Below are positions 7,233 to 16,888 of a stretch of DNA of 64,000 bases, piece by piece. A program made the position numbers and the translations under genes. The stretch lies in NCBI RefSeq assembly GCF_026810365.1, contig NZ_CP113948.1:3627501-3691500 (forward strand). The letters run 5' to 3'. Below the pieces are notes generated by a model. It was not told the DNA's origin and made no database searches. It worked only from the letters and a program-made list of their open reading frames with translations. The DNA comes from Flavobacterium praedii (lineage in GTDB: Bacteria; Bacteroidota; Bacteroidia; Flavobacteriales; Flavobacteriaceae). Position 1 is the stretch's first letter. Each line of letters opens with the position of its first letter.

Positions 7233-10200
7233 TTAAAAATCTAGATTCATACCGAAACTAAATACTCTTGGTCTAGGATAGAAATTATTGTCAATTGCAT
7301 TGAAATTTTCTGGATCGGTTCCAGTATAATCAGATACAAGAAATAAGTTATTTACAGATGTATATAATCTTAAAGAAGCACCTTTTATAGCATTATCCAT
7401 TTTAAAACCAATTGTTACATTTTGACAACGTAGGAAACTCGCATCTTCTAAGTAATAATCTGAGAAAGGAACGTTACCATTAATAGTTGTAAATACATAT
7501 TCTGTATCTAACATATTTGTTAATGCATTTGAATTTACAGGTAAAGAATGGTCAATAAAACCAGATTGTAATTTTCTAGCATTGTAAACTTTACCGCCTA
7601 TTTGACCATTGAATGTAGTAGATAGATCAAATTGTTTATAGGAAGCCGTTAGACCAAAACCATATGTCCAATTTGGTCTCAATGCTACATAATGACGATC
7701 TAAGTCTGTAATTTGACCATCTCCGTTTTTATCAACAAAAGCATTTTCAATAGGTTTTAAATTTGAATCGTAAATTTGTTCAAAAACCCAAGCAGAATAA
7801 GGTTGCTCACCCACAGTATTGTATGCGATTTTTTGTCCTGTTCCTACTGGGATACCAGAATTATTATCAACATTTGTAGTTCTATTGTTTAAGTCTGTAA
7901 TTTTACCAAGGTTAAAAGCCATATTACCATTAACAGATAAATTGAAATCTTGACTATTAATAACTTTAACATTTAAACTAGCTTCCATACCTTTGTTTTC
8001 CATTTTACCTACATTTGAAACAAATTCATTAGTTAAAGCTTGACCAGGAGCAGCAGATACCATAGATAGTAAATCTGTTGTAAAACGTTTATAAGCATCA
8101 AAACTACCTGTTACAATTCCATTTGTAAATAAACTAAAATCTATACCTACGTTGTAAGTAGCTGTTTGTTCCCATGTTAAATCTGGATTATAAGGTAATG
8201 CATAATAGCCGTTTACACCCGGAATATAGGTACTTGAAGCACTTGTTGGTGCAAAAAGAGGAATGTATGGATACGAATTAGATACACCAGAAATGTCTTG
8301 TTGTCCAGTAATACCATATCCTAATCTTAGTTTTAAATCGTTAAATGTGCTTGACTCTTTTAAGAAAGATTCATCTTTCATTTTCCAAGCAAAACCTACA
8401 GCAGGAAAATAACCCCATCTTTTACTTTCTTCAAATAGTGAAGAACCATCTGCTCTTAAAGTAAATGTAAATAGATATTTATTTAATAAATCAACATTTG
8501 CTCTTCCAAAAAATGATTGTAAGTTTCTTTCGTTGTAGTATCTGTTATTACCATTTGATGGGTTTGGAGTTTCTTCTCTTAAACCAGTGTCAGTATTGTA
8601 TCTATAAATCTCTTTATTACCGTCAACTTTAAAGTTTTGATAGTTATATCCTGCTTGAGCATCAAATTTAGTTACAAAGCCAGTCAAGTCTTTGGTATAC
8701 TGTAAATAAGCATCAAAAGTTTGATTGTTTATTGTTTGGTTCTCACCATAATTTTTACCTGGGTTGAATACATATGTAGGAGGATTTGTTCCTGCAGAGT
8801 TGTTTAACTGATAAGTTGATAATGAATTATTAGAGTAAAACTCTTCAATTTTAGACTTTGAAGATTCTATACCAAAATTTGTTACAGCTCTTAACTCTTC
8901 TAAAAAAGGCATTTTATAATCCAATTGAATATTTGCTAAAACTTTTTGTACTTCTTCTGGACGAGTTCTTTGATTCAAAAGAGCTAATGGATTGTATTGA
9001 CCATTTATAGAATTATTCGCATTTAAAGATTGATAATAACCGCCAAATATATTTTTTGATGAGTTGTCATAAACTGGTTTAGTAGGATCCATTCCTAATG
9101 CTCCACCAATTACACCACCCTCGTCAATTGCATTTTTCTTAGAAGAAATTCCTTTAGCATTAATGTCAATTTTCAAATGATTATCAAGTAATACTGGTGT
9201 AAATTTAACAGAAGCTGTATATCTGTCTAAATCATTAGTTCTTACAACACCCTCACTTTTTGTGTATCCAACTGAAGCTCTAAAAGGAACTTTTCCAAAT
9301 AAGTTAGCTCTGGCACTAAATGAGTTGTCAGTTGAGAATGATTCTCTGTAAATTAAATCTTGCCAGTTAGTGTCTGATAGAATTCTACCTTCAATTTGAG
9401 GTGTAGTTAAATCATCTACTTTTCCAGAACCATCACTTACACCTAAAAGATTTGTGTATCCTGGGTGGTATTTCTGAATAAAAGAAGCAAATTCTTTACC
9501 GCTTAACATGTCAACTGGATTATTAACCGTACCAACAGAAATGTTAGATGAAAAATTAAATTGAGGTTTTCCAGAAGACCCTTTTTTAGTTGTAATAATT
9601 ATAACACCATTTGATGCTCTAGAACCATAGATAGCTGTTGCTGATGCATCCTTTAAAATTGTAAAGGAATCGATATCATTTGGATTTATTAAAGTTAATG
9701 GATTGGCAACTCCTGCAGGATTTACATTATCCAATGGTACACCATCTACTATTATTAAAGGACTATTACTGCCTGATAATGAGGCGCCACCTCGAATTCT
9801 AATATTAGGGTTAGAATCTGGTTGACCACCATCAGAAGTAATTCTTACTCCTGGGGCTCTACCTACTAATAATTGATCAGCTGATGCAATTGGTCCTTTG
9901 TTGAAATCTTTAGTAGATAAGACCGTTACAGCTCCAGTAGCATCTTTTTTCTTAACAGAACCGTATCCCACTTGTACTACAACTTCTTTCAATTGATTAG
10001 AATCTTCTTGAAGTTTAATAATTAAGGAGGTTTGGTTTCCAACTATAACTGTCCTATTGGAATAACCCATATAGGAGATGTTAAGTACATCCGATGGCTT
10101 AACATTGGATAATTGAAATTTACCGTCAAAACCTGTTGAAGTACCTGATGCACTTCCTTCTATTCTTACATTTACTCCCGGAATGGGTTGGCCTGACGCA

Positions 10201-10295
10201 TTATCAACCACCGTTCCTTCAACTTTGTTCTGGGCTATTGCGCAAAACGGAAGTAGGAGTAATAAAAATAACAACTTTCTATAAATTGTTTTCAT
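7233..10295 (-). CDS. susC: SusC-like TonB-dependent receptor for maltodextrins
   Basis: A 1020-residue outer-membrane transporter. A signal peptide (1-21) is followed by a CarboxypepD_reg-like domain (about 23-98, VEGTVVDNASGQPIPGVNV), a TonB-box-like segment (KEVVVQVGYG), the plug (about 115-240, including IRIRGGASLSGSNSPLIIVD and YGSRASNGVIIITTKKG) and a long beta-barrel ending in aromatic FGMNLDF. It imports starch oligosaccharides into the periplasm with SusD and SusE. First gene of the minus-strand operon, transcribed away from the LacI regulator. Confidence 0.94.
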   Translation of the reverse strand: MKTIYRKLLFLLLLLPFCAIAQNKVEGTVVDNASGQPIPGVNVRIEGSASGTSTGFDGKFQLSNVKPSDVLNISYMGYSNRTVIVGNQTSLIIKLQEDSNQLKEVVVQVGYGSVKKKDATGAVTVLSTKDFNKGPIASADQLLVGRAPGVRITSDGGQPDSNPNIRIRGGASLSGSNSPLIIVDGVPLDNVNPAGVANPLTLINPNDIDSFTILKDASATAIYGSRASNGVIIITTKKGSSGKPQFNFSSNISVGTVNNPVDMLSGKEFASFIQKYHPGYTNLLGVSDGSGKVDDLTTPQIEGRILSDTNWQDLIYRESFSTDNSFSARANLFGKVPFRASVGYTKSEGVVRTNDLDRYTASVKFTPVLLDNHLKIDINAKGISSKKNAIDEGGVIGGALGMDPTKPVYDNSSKNIFGGYYQSLNANNSINGQYNPLALLNQRTRPEEVQKVLANIQLDYKMPFLEELRAVTNFGIESSKSKIEEFYSNNSLSTYQLNNSAGTNPPTYVFNPGKNYGENQTINNQTFDAYLQYTKDLTGFVTKFDAQAGYNYQNFKVDGNKEIYRYNTDTGLREETPNPSNGNNRYYNERNLQSFFGRANVDLLNKYLFTFTLRADGSSLFEESKRWGYFPAVGFAWKMKDESFLKESSTFNDLKLRLGYGITGQQDISGVSNSYPYIPLFAPTSASSTYIPGVNGYYALPYNPDLTWEQTATYNVGIDFSLFTNGIVTGSFDAYKRFTTDLLSMVSAAPGQALTNEFVSNVGKMENKGMEASLNVKVINSQDFNLSVNGNMAFNLGKITDLNNRTTNVDNNSGIPVGTGQKIAYNTVGEQPYSAWVFEQIYDSNLKPIENAFVDKNGDGQITDLDRHYVALRPNWTYGFGLTASYKQFDLSTTFNGQIGGKVYNARKLQSGFIDHSLPVNSNALTNMLDTEYVFTTINGNVPFSDYYLEDASFLRCQNVTIGFKMDNAIKGASLRLYTSVNNLFLVSDYTGTDPENFNAIDNNFYPRPRVFSFGMNLDF

Positions 10296-10535
10296 ACTTT
10301 TTGTTTAAATTAATTGTTTTTTTGGTTAAGTTTTGTTTAAGTTTTTTTACTTCGAATTTCAAAATTAAGAATTAATTAACACGCTCGACATGACAAAAAT
10401 CAAACACGGTTACGAAAACGTGATAGTGTTGAAAACTTTGCTTTTTATATTTTTTTTTATGCGAATATTTACAATAAATAAAAAATTATGTTATCTTTAT
10501 TAAGAATTGAATAGATAGTATTAAGTAAACCCCCT
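10296..10535. promoter_or_regulatory. divergent susC/LacI control region
   Basis: This 240-bp region separates the divergent susC and regulator genes. It holds the 40-bp module at 10401-10440. It also has a near-consensus -7 box for the regulator, TATCTTTA at 10492-10499 (one mismatch to TAnnTTTG), 37 nt before its start codon. The arrangement fits a regulator that controls susC and perhaps itself. Confidence 0.55.
10401..10440 (-). promoter_or_regulatory. susC operator/promoter module
   Basis: The core TTACGAAAACGTGA (10410-10423) is an imperfect dyad typical of LacI-family operators. The module aligns with 4761-4800 upstream of the amylase, including the right-hand AGTGTT-n-AAAACTTT. The site lies about 110 bp upstream of the susC start. 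Assignment to the adjacent LacI protein is inference from position. Confidence 0.6.
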
Positions 10536-11558
10536 ATGAAGAAGAAAATTACACTTAAGCAAATCGCTAAAGAACTAGATGTTTCTATTTCCACAGTTTC
10601 TAAATCTCTAAGGAATAGCCCCGAAATCGGTGAAGAAACAAGGTTGAAAGTTCAAGCTTTTGCTAAATTTTATCATTATAAGCCAAATAATATAGCACTA
10701 AGCCTTAAGAATCGGAAAACCAAAACAATAGGGATTATCATTCCGGAAATTGTTCATCATTTTTTCTCTACAGTAATTAATGGTATTGAACAAGTTGCCA
10801 ATGAAAAAGGGTATAGTGTCGTAATATGTTTGTCTGACGATTCATTTGATAAAGAAGTTTTAAACATGGAACTTTTGGCCAATGGAAGTATAGATGGTTT
10901 TATTATGTCTTTGTCTAAAGAAACACAATATAAAGGAGATTTTCATCATATCACTGAGGTCATAAGTCAAGGAATGCCCGTAGTAATGTTTGACCGTATT
11001 ACTAATGAAGTTTTATGTGATAAAGTGATTATTGATGATAAACAAGCTGCTTATGAAGCGGTTCAATCATTAATAGACAAAGGTAGACGTAAAATTGCCT
11101 TGGTTACTACTGTGGATTATGTAAGTGTTGGTAAATTAAGAACGGACGGGTACATCAAAGCATTGTTGGATAATAATATCCCTTTTGATGAGCATTTGAT
11201 TATTAAAATTGAAGACATAGATACTTGTGAAATTATTATTGGTAAATTATTAGAGGATGAAGCCATTGATGCTGTTTTTGCTGTAAATGAGATTTTTGCA
11301 GTAACCTGTATCAAAACGGCAAATAAAATTGGATTGAATGTACCAACAGACCTAGCAGTAATAGCATTTACCGATGGTATGATATCAAAATATTCTACTC
11401 CAACAATAACAACTGTTAGTCAAAGTGGACTTAAAATGGGTAATAGAGCTGCCAAAATAATAATAGACAGATTGGAAGCAGATGACGATTCTGAAGAAGT
11501 GAATTACATAACAGAAGTAATTGAAACATATTTGGTAGAAAGAGAGTCTACAGATTAA
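10536..11558 (+). CDS. LacI-family regulator of the starch locus
   Basis: A 340-residue LacI/GalR transcription factor. The N-terminal helix-turn-helix and hinge (about 3-60) read LKQIAKELDVSISTVSKSLR and KPNNIALSLKNRKTKTIGII. The rest is a periplasmic-binding-protein-like sugar sensor (about 62-335) with PEIVHHFFSTVINGIEQVAN and a C-terminal dimer face. It is divergent from susC, with the operator-like site in between. The effector is probably maltose or a derivative. This differs from Bacteroides, where the transmembrane SusR controls sus. Confidence 0.9.
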   Translation: MKKKITLKQIAKELDVSISTVSKSLRNSPEIGEETRLKVQAFAKFYHYKPNNIALSLKNRKTKTIGIIIPEIVHHFFSTVINGIEQVANEKGYSVVICLSDDSFDKEVLNMELLANGSIDGFIMSLSKETQYKGDFHHITEVISQGMPVVMFDRITNEVLCDKVIIDDKQAAYEAVQSLIDKGRRKIALVTTVDYVSVGKLRTDGYIKALLDNNIPFDEHLIIKIEDIDTCEIIIGKLLEDEAIDAVFAVNEIFAVTCIKTANKIGLNVPTDLAVIAFTDGMISKYSTPTITTVSQSGLKMGNRAAKIIIDRLEADDDSEEVNYITEVIETYLVERESTD

Positions 11559-11809
11559 AGTTTAAAGCCTATTTTTATTAGACATATAAGTAAAGCGGAA
11601 CTTTTTATAGAAATATAGTTCTTGGATTGTTTTAAAGGATTCTTAGGTATTTTTTGTCAGTGATTTAAAATTAATTGAAAGGTTGTGAAATCTATTTAGA
11701 TAAATATAATTTCTAATATTAGATTTAGGTCTATGGGAAAGGCTTTTTTTGTAAATCAGAAAGTTTAACAGATATTAACTTAAAATTTTTTTTAGTTTTT
11801 TTAAAAATG

Positions 11810-11841
11810 AAAATCGAATGGAATAATATTCATTCGATTTT
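11810..11841 (+). terminator. isolated intrinsic terminator
   Basis: AAAATCGAATG (11810-11820) pairs with CATTCGATTTT (11831-11841) across a 10-nt loop, followed by a T-run. It ends either a long 3' UTR of the LacI gene or a separate small transcript. Confidence 0.8.
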
Positions 11842-12293
11842 TTTATGCTGTATTGTCAATTCCGAAATTAATTGCAATTAAAACTCGTATTTTATTCAAT
11901 ACTATAACCTTGTAGTTGCGAAAAATGATTTTTTTTGAATTTAATTCAATTAAATCTGAAAAGAATTTTATACATTTACTCCACGTTTATAGCTTCTCTT
12001 TTACTTCGAAAAATAAGATGAGTTTTTTTAAAGCGAAGATTTTGTAGAATATTTTTTAATCTCTACGGTAAAAATCTTAAAAGAAAATCATAAATAGTTT
12101 AATGATTTAATGAATTTTTAAAAATGGTATAGTATTGGTTTTAAAGATTATCACCTTGAAAATAGGTTGAGTTTCTTCAATTTTATTCCTTAATTTCAAT
12201 CAGAACACACTATTGTAGAATTAATTTAGTGCTTAAAAATGAATTTTCAATAAATTCATATTTAAGTTATTGAATGCTATATCTAAAAATAAG

Positions 12294-12310
12294 CGTGTTT
12301 TTTGAACACG
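12294..12310. promoter_or_regulatory. inverted repeat upstream of the maltose operon
   Basis: CGTGTT-TTTTG-AACACG is a perfect 6-bp dyad about 125 bp before the permease start. It does not match the susC operator closely. It could be a binding site for another regulator or a hairpin. Confidence 0.3.
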
Positions 12311-12435
12311 AAAATAAGTTATGTGAATGAATTATAGGATTTGAAATTCAAATTTTGTGAAATAGTGATGTTACAAAATCAATAACTATAAGGTAGACAT
12401 TGTGTTTGCCTATATAAATAAGTAAATTTTTAATT

Positions 12436-13767
12436 ATGGAAAAACCGAAATTAAGTTTTTGGCAAATATGGAATTTAAGTTTTGGGTTCTTAGGAGTTCA
12501 GATTGGTTATTCTTTACAAAATGGGAATACAAGTAGAATTTTAGAAGCATTAGGCGCTGATGTGCATAGTATAGGCTATTTTTGGTTAGCAGCCCCTTTA
12601 GCAGGGTTAGTAGTTCAACCAATTATTGGTCTATCAAGTGATAAAACATGGACAAAATTAGGGAGACGTATTCCGTTTATATTTTTTGGAGCAATAGTAT
12701 CTGCTTTAGCAATGTTTTTTATGCCTAATGCAGAATATTTTACCTTTTTATTACCGCCCTTGGTTTTTGGTGCAGTAATGTTGTTATTAATGGACACTTC
12801 CTTCAATGTAACTATGCAACCTTTTAGAGCATTAGTAGGGGATATGGTAAATGATGAACAGCGGAATTTAGGCTATTCTCTTCAAAGTGCGTTGATTAAT
12901 TTTGGTGCTGTTTTTGGATCATTATTGCCTTGGATTCTTGTTAAAATAGGGATGTCAAATGTTCCTGCAGCTGGAGAGAAAGTAGCCGAATCTGTTATTT
13001 GGTCTTTTTATATTGGGGGAGGAATATTATTGGCAACTGTACTTTGGACCGTTTTTAGAACCAAAGAATATGCGCCAAAGGAGCATGCTGAGTATAATAA
13101 AATTGACCTAAATGCCCCTGAAAATAAGGAAAAGACAAGTATTTTTAAATTAATAGGAAATGCTCCAAAAATCTTTTGGCAACTAGGAATTGTTCAATTT
13201 TTCTCATGGTTTGCATTGTTTTTAATGTGGGTTTACACAACAAGAGCTATTGCTGATCAAGTTTGGGGACATGGAGAGGCATTAGATGCAAAGTCAATTG
13301 GTTTTAATGAAGCTGGAGATTGGACTGGTGTAATGTTTGCTTTCTATAGTGGAGTGGCGGCTTTATTTTCATTATTTATCCCTTCAATTGCAAAATCTAT
13401 TGGAAGGAAAAAAACATATAGTTTTTCACTAGTATTAGGAGGTATAGGATTGATTTCTATGTTTTTTGTTGAAGATAAAAATATTTTGTTACTTTCTATA
13501 TCTGGAGTAGGTCTTGCATGGGCTGCAATTTTGGCGATGCCTTATGCAATGTTATCAGGATCTTTACCGGCAGATAAAATGGGTGTATATATGGGGCTTT
13601 TTAATGCAACAATCACAATACCTCAAATAGCTGCTGGAGTTTTAGGTAGTACTTTGATAGCTCTTTTTGGAGGTAATCCAATGGCGATAATCGTAATTGC
13701 AGGAGCATCAATGTTAATTGCCGGTACAGCAGTATTTTTTGTAAAAGAAAAAGTAAAAACGAATTAA
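12436..13767 (+). CDS. maltose permease, MFS (GPH/SLC45-like)
   Basis: A 443-residue inner-membrane protein with about 12 hydrophobic segments. It belongs to the sucrose/maltose MFS branch (SLC45/GPH-like): GYSLQNGNTSRILEALGAD near the N-terminus, PIIGLSSDKTWTKLGRRIPF in the loop after helix 2, and PFRALVGDMVNDEQRNLGYS after helix 4. It should import maltose and short maltodextrins from the periplasm by ion symport. It is first in the plus-strand operon, 13 nt before beta-phosphoglucomutase and ahead of maltose phosphorylase, which supports maltose as substrate. Confidence 0.88.
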   Translation: MEKPKLSFWQIWNLSFGFLGVQIGYSLQNGNTSRILEALGADVHSIGYFWLAAPLAGLVVQPIIGLSSDKTWTKLGRRIPFIFFGAIVSALAMFFMPNAEYFTFLLPPLVFGAVMLLLMDTSFNVTMQPFRALVGDMVNDEQRNLGYSLQSALINFGAVFGSLLPWILVKIGMSNVPAAGEKVAESVIWSFYIGGGILLATVLWTVFRTKEYAPKEHAEYNKIDLNAPENKEKTSIFKLIGNAPKIFWQLGIVQFFSWFALFLMWVYTTRAIADQVWGHGEALDAKSIGFNEAGDWTGVMFAFYSGVAALFSLFIPSIAKSIGRKKTYSFSLVLGGIGLISMFFVEDKNILLLSISGVGLAWAAILAMPYAMLSGSLPADKMGVYMGLFNATITIPQIAAGVLGSTLIALFGGNPMAIIVIAGASMLIAGTAVFFVKEKVKTN

Positions 13768-13780
13768 TAAGAAGAGTATA

Positions 13781-14440
13781 ATGGAAAAGAAAAAAGGATT
13801 TATTTTTGATTTGGATGGTGTGATTGTAGACACTGCCAAATACCATTTTTTAGCATGGAAAAAAATAGCCAATGGACTAGGAATTGACTTCACTTTAGAA
13901 CATAATGAATTGTTAAAAGGAGTGAGTCGAGTTCGTTCTTTAGACATAATTTTAGAATTAGGAAATGTCAAAGCGTCACAAGAAGATAAAAACAAATGGT
14001 TAGTTCAGAAAAATGAAGATTATCTTTCGTATCTCGTGGATATGAATGAGACTGAGATTTTGCCAGGAGTAATGAAAGTTTTAAAGTTTTTAAAAGCTAA
14101 TAATCAGCCAATTGCATTGGGTTCTGCAAGTAAAAATGCTAAGCCAATCCTTGAAAAAACAGGTACCTTGTCTTATTTTGATGTTATTGTTGACGGTAAT
14201 GATGTTGCCAATGCAAAACCAGATCCAGAAGTTTTTCTTCAAGCAGCACGATTATTGAATGTAGCTAATGAAGATGCAATTGTTTTTGAGGATTCTGTTG
14301 CAGGTATACAAGCTGCCAATATTGCAAAAATGTTAAGCATCGGTATTGGGGAAGAAGAAACGCTTCATGAAGCAGAATATATTTTTAAAGATTTTACGCA
14401 AATAAGTTCCACTTTTTTGGAATTATTAATAAACAATTAA
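13781..14440 (+). CDS. pgmB: beta-phosphoglucomutase
   Basis: A 219-residue HAD-superfamily enzyme. Motif I is FDLDGVIVDT (nucleophile D10, acid/base D12), motif II the Ser of ALGSASKNAK, and motif III/IV KPDPEVF and VFEDSVAGIQAA. The cap between residues 15 and 90 has the family's helical layout. It converts beta-glucose-1-phosphate made by maltose phosphorylase to glucose-6-phosphate in the cytoplasm. It lies between the maltose permease and the GH65 phosphorylase, which is the classic context for this activity. Confidence 0.93.
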   Translation: MEKKKGFIFDLDGVIVDTAKYHFLAWKKIANGLGIDFTLEHNELLKGVSRVRSLDIILELGNVKASQEDKNKWLVQKNEDYLSYLVDMNETEILPGVMKVLKFLKANNQPIALGSASKNAKPILEKTGTLSYFDVIVDGNDVANAKPDPEVFLQAARLLNVANEDAIVFEDSVAGIQAANIAKMLSIGIGEEETLHEAEYIFKDFTQISSTFLELLINN

Positions 14441-14528
14441 AACAAAAAGATAAGGTTAAAAGAGGAATGAAGCAAATAGGTGTTTTATTCTTAGACTTCA
14501 AACCCTACCCCTTAAATTGAAAATAAAA

Positions 14529-16823
14529 ATGAATCAAGATTATATTAAACCAGACAATTGGTCTATCATTGAAGAAGGATTTGATAGAGAGAGTGTAAAA
14601 TCATCAGAAAGTCTTTTTAGCATTGGTAATGGAGCTATGGGACAAAGAGCAAATTTTGAAGAAAATTATACAGGTGAAACGTTTCAAGGTAGTTACATCG
14701 CAGGAATTTATTATCCTGACAAAACTAAAGTAGGATGGTGGAAAAATGGATACCCAAAATATTTCGCCAAAGTATTAAATGCTCCAAATTGGATAGGTAT
14801 CAATATCGAAATAAACGGAGAGGATTTTGATCTAAATACGTGTACTGAAGTTAAAGATTTTCGTCGTGAATTGAATATGAAAGAGGGGTGGTACCATCGT
14901 TCTTTTCAAGCTACTTTAAAAAATGGAACTGAAATAGCTGTTGATATTCGTCGTTTTTTATCTTTGAACTTAGATGAAGTAGGAGTTATTAATTATGAAA
15001 TTACACCTTTAAATAAAGATGCTAAAATTATATACAAGCCTTACATTGATGCAGGGGTAACAAATGAAGATGCCAACTGGGAAGAAAAATTTTGGGAACC
15101 TTTGGATGTGAAAAAGTCTGGAAATGAAGCTTATGTAACGGCACAAACTTTTAAAACACATTTTAAAGTTACTACTTTTATGCAAAACACAATTTTTGCT
15201 AAAGGGGAAAAACAAAATCTATCACCAACTTCTGTTGATACAATTTCCGATAAGATTTTATTTTATTATGATGTTATTGTTGCTAAAGGAGAAAAATCAG
15301 CTATCCAAAAAATTGGAGGCTATACCGTTTCTTTAAATCATTCAGATACGATTTCCGCAGCAGAGAATGTTGTACAGGCAGCTTTAGCTAAAGGATATGA
15401 TCAGTTATTGCAAGATCAAATTGATGCTTGGTCAAAAATTTGGGAAATGTCAGATATTACCATTGATGGTGATGTTAAAGCACAACAGGGAATCCGATTT
15501 AATATTTTTCAATTGAATCAAACTTATTTAGGTAAAGATTCACGTTTGAATATTGGACCAAAAGGTTTCACTGGAGAGAAATATGGTGGATCAACATATT
15601 GGGACACTGAAGCATATTGTATACCATTTTATATGGCAACAAAAGACCAACAAGTGGCCCGTAATTTATTGACCTACCGTTACAATCAATTGGATAAAGC
15701 CATTGAAAATGCCGAGCAAAATTTAGGTTTCAAAGATGGTGCAGCCTTGTATCCAATGGTAACGATGAATGGTGAAGAATGCCATAACGAATGGGAAATC
15801 ACACATGAGGAAATTCATAGAAATGGAGCAATAGCATTTGCTATTTATAATTATTATCGTTTTACTGGTGATTACAGTTATATTCCAGAAAAAGGATTAG
15901 AAGTTTTAATCGGAATTGCTCGTTTTTGGCATCAAAGAGCTTCTTTTTCTAAAAACAAAAATCAATATATGATTTTGGGTGTAACAGGTCCAAATGAATA
16001 TGAAAATAACATTAATAATAATTTCTATACCAATTATATTGCAAAATGGTGTATTGATTATGCATATGAGCAAATTCAAAAAGTTTCTTTAGAATATCCT
16101 TCAGACCATAAACGTATTATGGAAAAAGTAAAACTTTCTGATACAGAATTGAAGGAATGGAATAAAGTTGCTGGAAATATGTATTTTCCAAGATCTGAAG
16201 AAATGGGTATTTATTTGCAACAAGATGGTTTCTTAGACAAAGATTTAGTTCCAGTAAAAGATTTGGACCGTTCACAAAGACCAATCAATCAAAAATGGTC
16301 TTGGGATCGTGTTTTACGTTCTCCATATATCAAACAAGCTGACGTTTTGCAATGTTTTTACTTCTTTGAAGAACATTTTTCTAAAGAAGAATTGGAGCGA
16401 AATTTCGACTTCTACGAGTCATTCACAGTACACGAAAGTTCTCTTTCTCCCTGTGTTCACTCTATTCAAGCGGCATTGTTAGACAAAATGGATATGGCTT
16501 ATGCTTTTTATTTAAGAACATCACGTTTGGATTTGGATGATTATAATAAAGAAGTAGAAGAAGGGTGTCATATTACTTCTATGGCAGGAACTTGGATGAG
16601 TATCGTTGAAGGATTTGGAGGAATGAGAGTAAAAAATGATGCACTTCATTTTTCACCAAAAATCCCTAAAGAATGGGGAGGTTATTCGTTTAAAATCAAC
16701 TTTAGAAACCAGATCTTAAAAATTGCGGTAGATCACAATGAAACAAAACTATCCTTAGAGGGATCAAAAGAGCTCACTGTTTATGTAAACGGGGTTCCAG
16801 TTTTAGTTCAACCAAACAACTAG
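14529..16823 (+). CDS. maltose phosphorylase, GH65
   Basis: A 764-residue GH65 enzyme. It splits maltose with inorganic phosphate to glucose and beta-glucose-1-phosphate. The N-terminal beta-sandwich (about 10-280) is followed by the (alpha/alpha)6 catalytic barrel with GGSTYWDTEAY (353-363), GEECHNEWEITHEEIH (415-430) and the catalytic acid E490 in GVTGPNEYENN. The C-terminal sheets contain HFSPKIPKEW. I place the start at ATG 14529: a TTG four codons upstream is in frame but poor, and MNQDYIKPDNW fits the family's start. With pgmB and the permease beside it, maltose is the likeliest substrate; trehalose or kojibiose are less likely. Confidence 0.92.
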   Translation: MNQDYIKPDNWSIIEEGFDRESVKSSESLFSIGNGAMGQRANFEENYTGETFQGSYIAGIYYPDKTKVGWWKNGYPKYFAKVLNAPNWIGINIEINGEDFDLNTCTEVKDFRRELNMKEGWYHRSFQATLKNGTEIAVDIRRFLSLNLDEVGVINYEITPLNKDAKIIYKPYIDAGVTNEDANWEEKFWEPLDVKKSGNEAYVTAQTFKTHFKVTTFMQNTIFAKGEKQNLSPTSVDTISDKILFYYDVIVAKGEKSAIQKIGGYTVSLNHSDTISAAENVVQAALAKGYDQLLQDQIDAWSKIWEMSDITIDGDVKAQQGIRFNIFQLNQTYLGKDSRLNIGPKGFTGEKYGGSTYWDTEAYCIPFYMATKDQQVARNLLTYRYNQLDKAIENAEQNLGFKDGAALYPMVTMNGEECHNEWEITHEEIHRNGAIAFAIYNYYRFTGDYSYIPEKGLEVLIGIARFWHQRASFSKNKNQYMILGVTGPNEYENNINNNFYTNYIAKWCIDYAYEQIQKVSLEYPSDHKRIMEKVKLSDTELKEWNKVAGNMYFPRSEEMGIYLQQDGFLDKDLVPVKDLDRSQRPINQKWSWDRVLRSPYIKQADVLQCFYFFEEHFSKEELERNFDFYESFTVHESSLSPCVHSIQAALLDKMDMAYAFYLRTSRLDLDDYNKEVEEGCHITSMAGTWMSIVEGFGGMRVKNDALHFSPKIPKEWGGYSFKINFRNQILKIAVDHNETKLSLEGSKELTVYVNGVPVLVQPNN

Positions 16824-16839
16824 TATTAAATCTAATAAT

Positions 16840-16872
16840 AAACCCTTTCTTAGTTTTACTTCGAAAGGGTTT
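16840..16872 (+). terminator. hairpin terminator inside the maltose operon
   Basis: AAACCCTTTC (16840-16849) pairs with GAAAGGGTTT (16863-16872), followed by more T. It lies in the 65-nt gap between the phosphorylase and the SusA-like gene. It would partly or fully uncouple the cytoplasmic from the periplasmic half of the operon. Confidence 0.8.
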
Positions 16873-16888
16873 TTAAATTTAAGACAAA

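Larger units (their letters stand above)
11559..12435. other. 877-bp gene-free region
   Basis: I see no credible coding frame on either strand. Three things stand out: a strong stand-alone terminator (11810-11841), 250 nt past the regulator's stop; an approximate -7 box (TATTTTTTG, 11648-11656) upstream of it; and a CGTGTT/AACACG inverted repeat at 12294-12310, about 125 bp before the maltose permease. The right end must carry the promoter of the plus-strand maltose operon. Confidence 0.55.

Noticed and set aside
10136..10375. 79-codon plus-strand frame across the susC start
   Set aside because: It is antisense to the susC signal peptide and regulatory domain, shows no family features and runs into the control region.
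14517..14528. TTG start for maltose phosphorylase
   Set aside because: The ATG four codons later gives the conserved family start and TTG offers no supporting signal.
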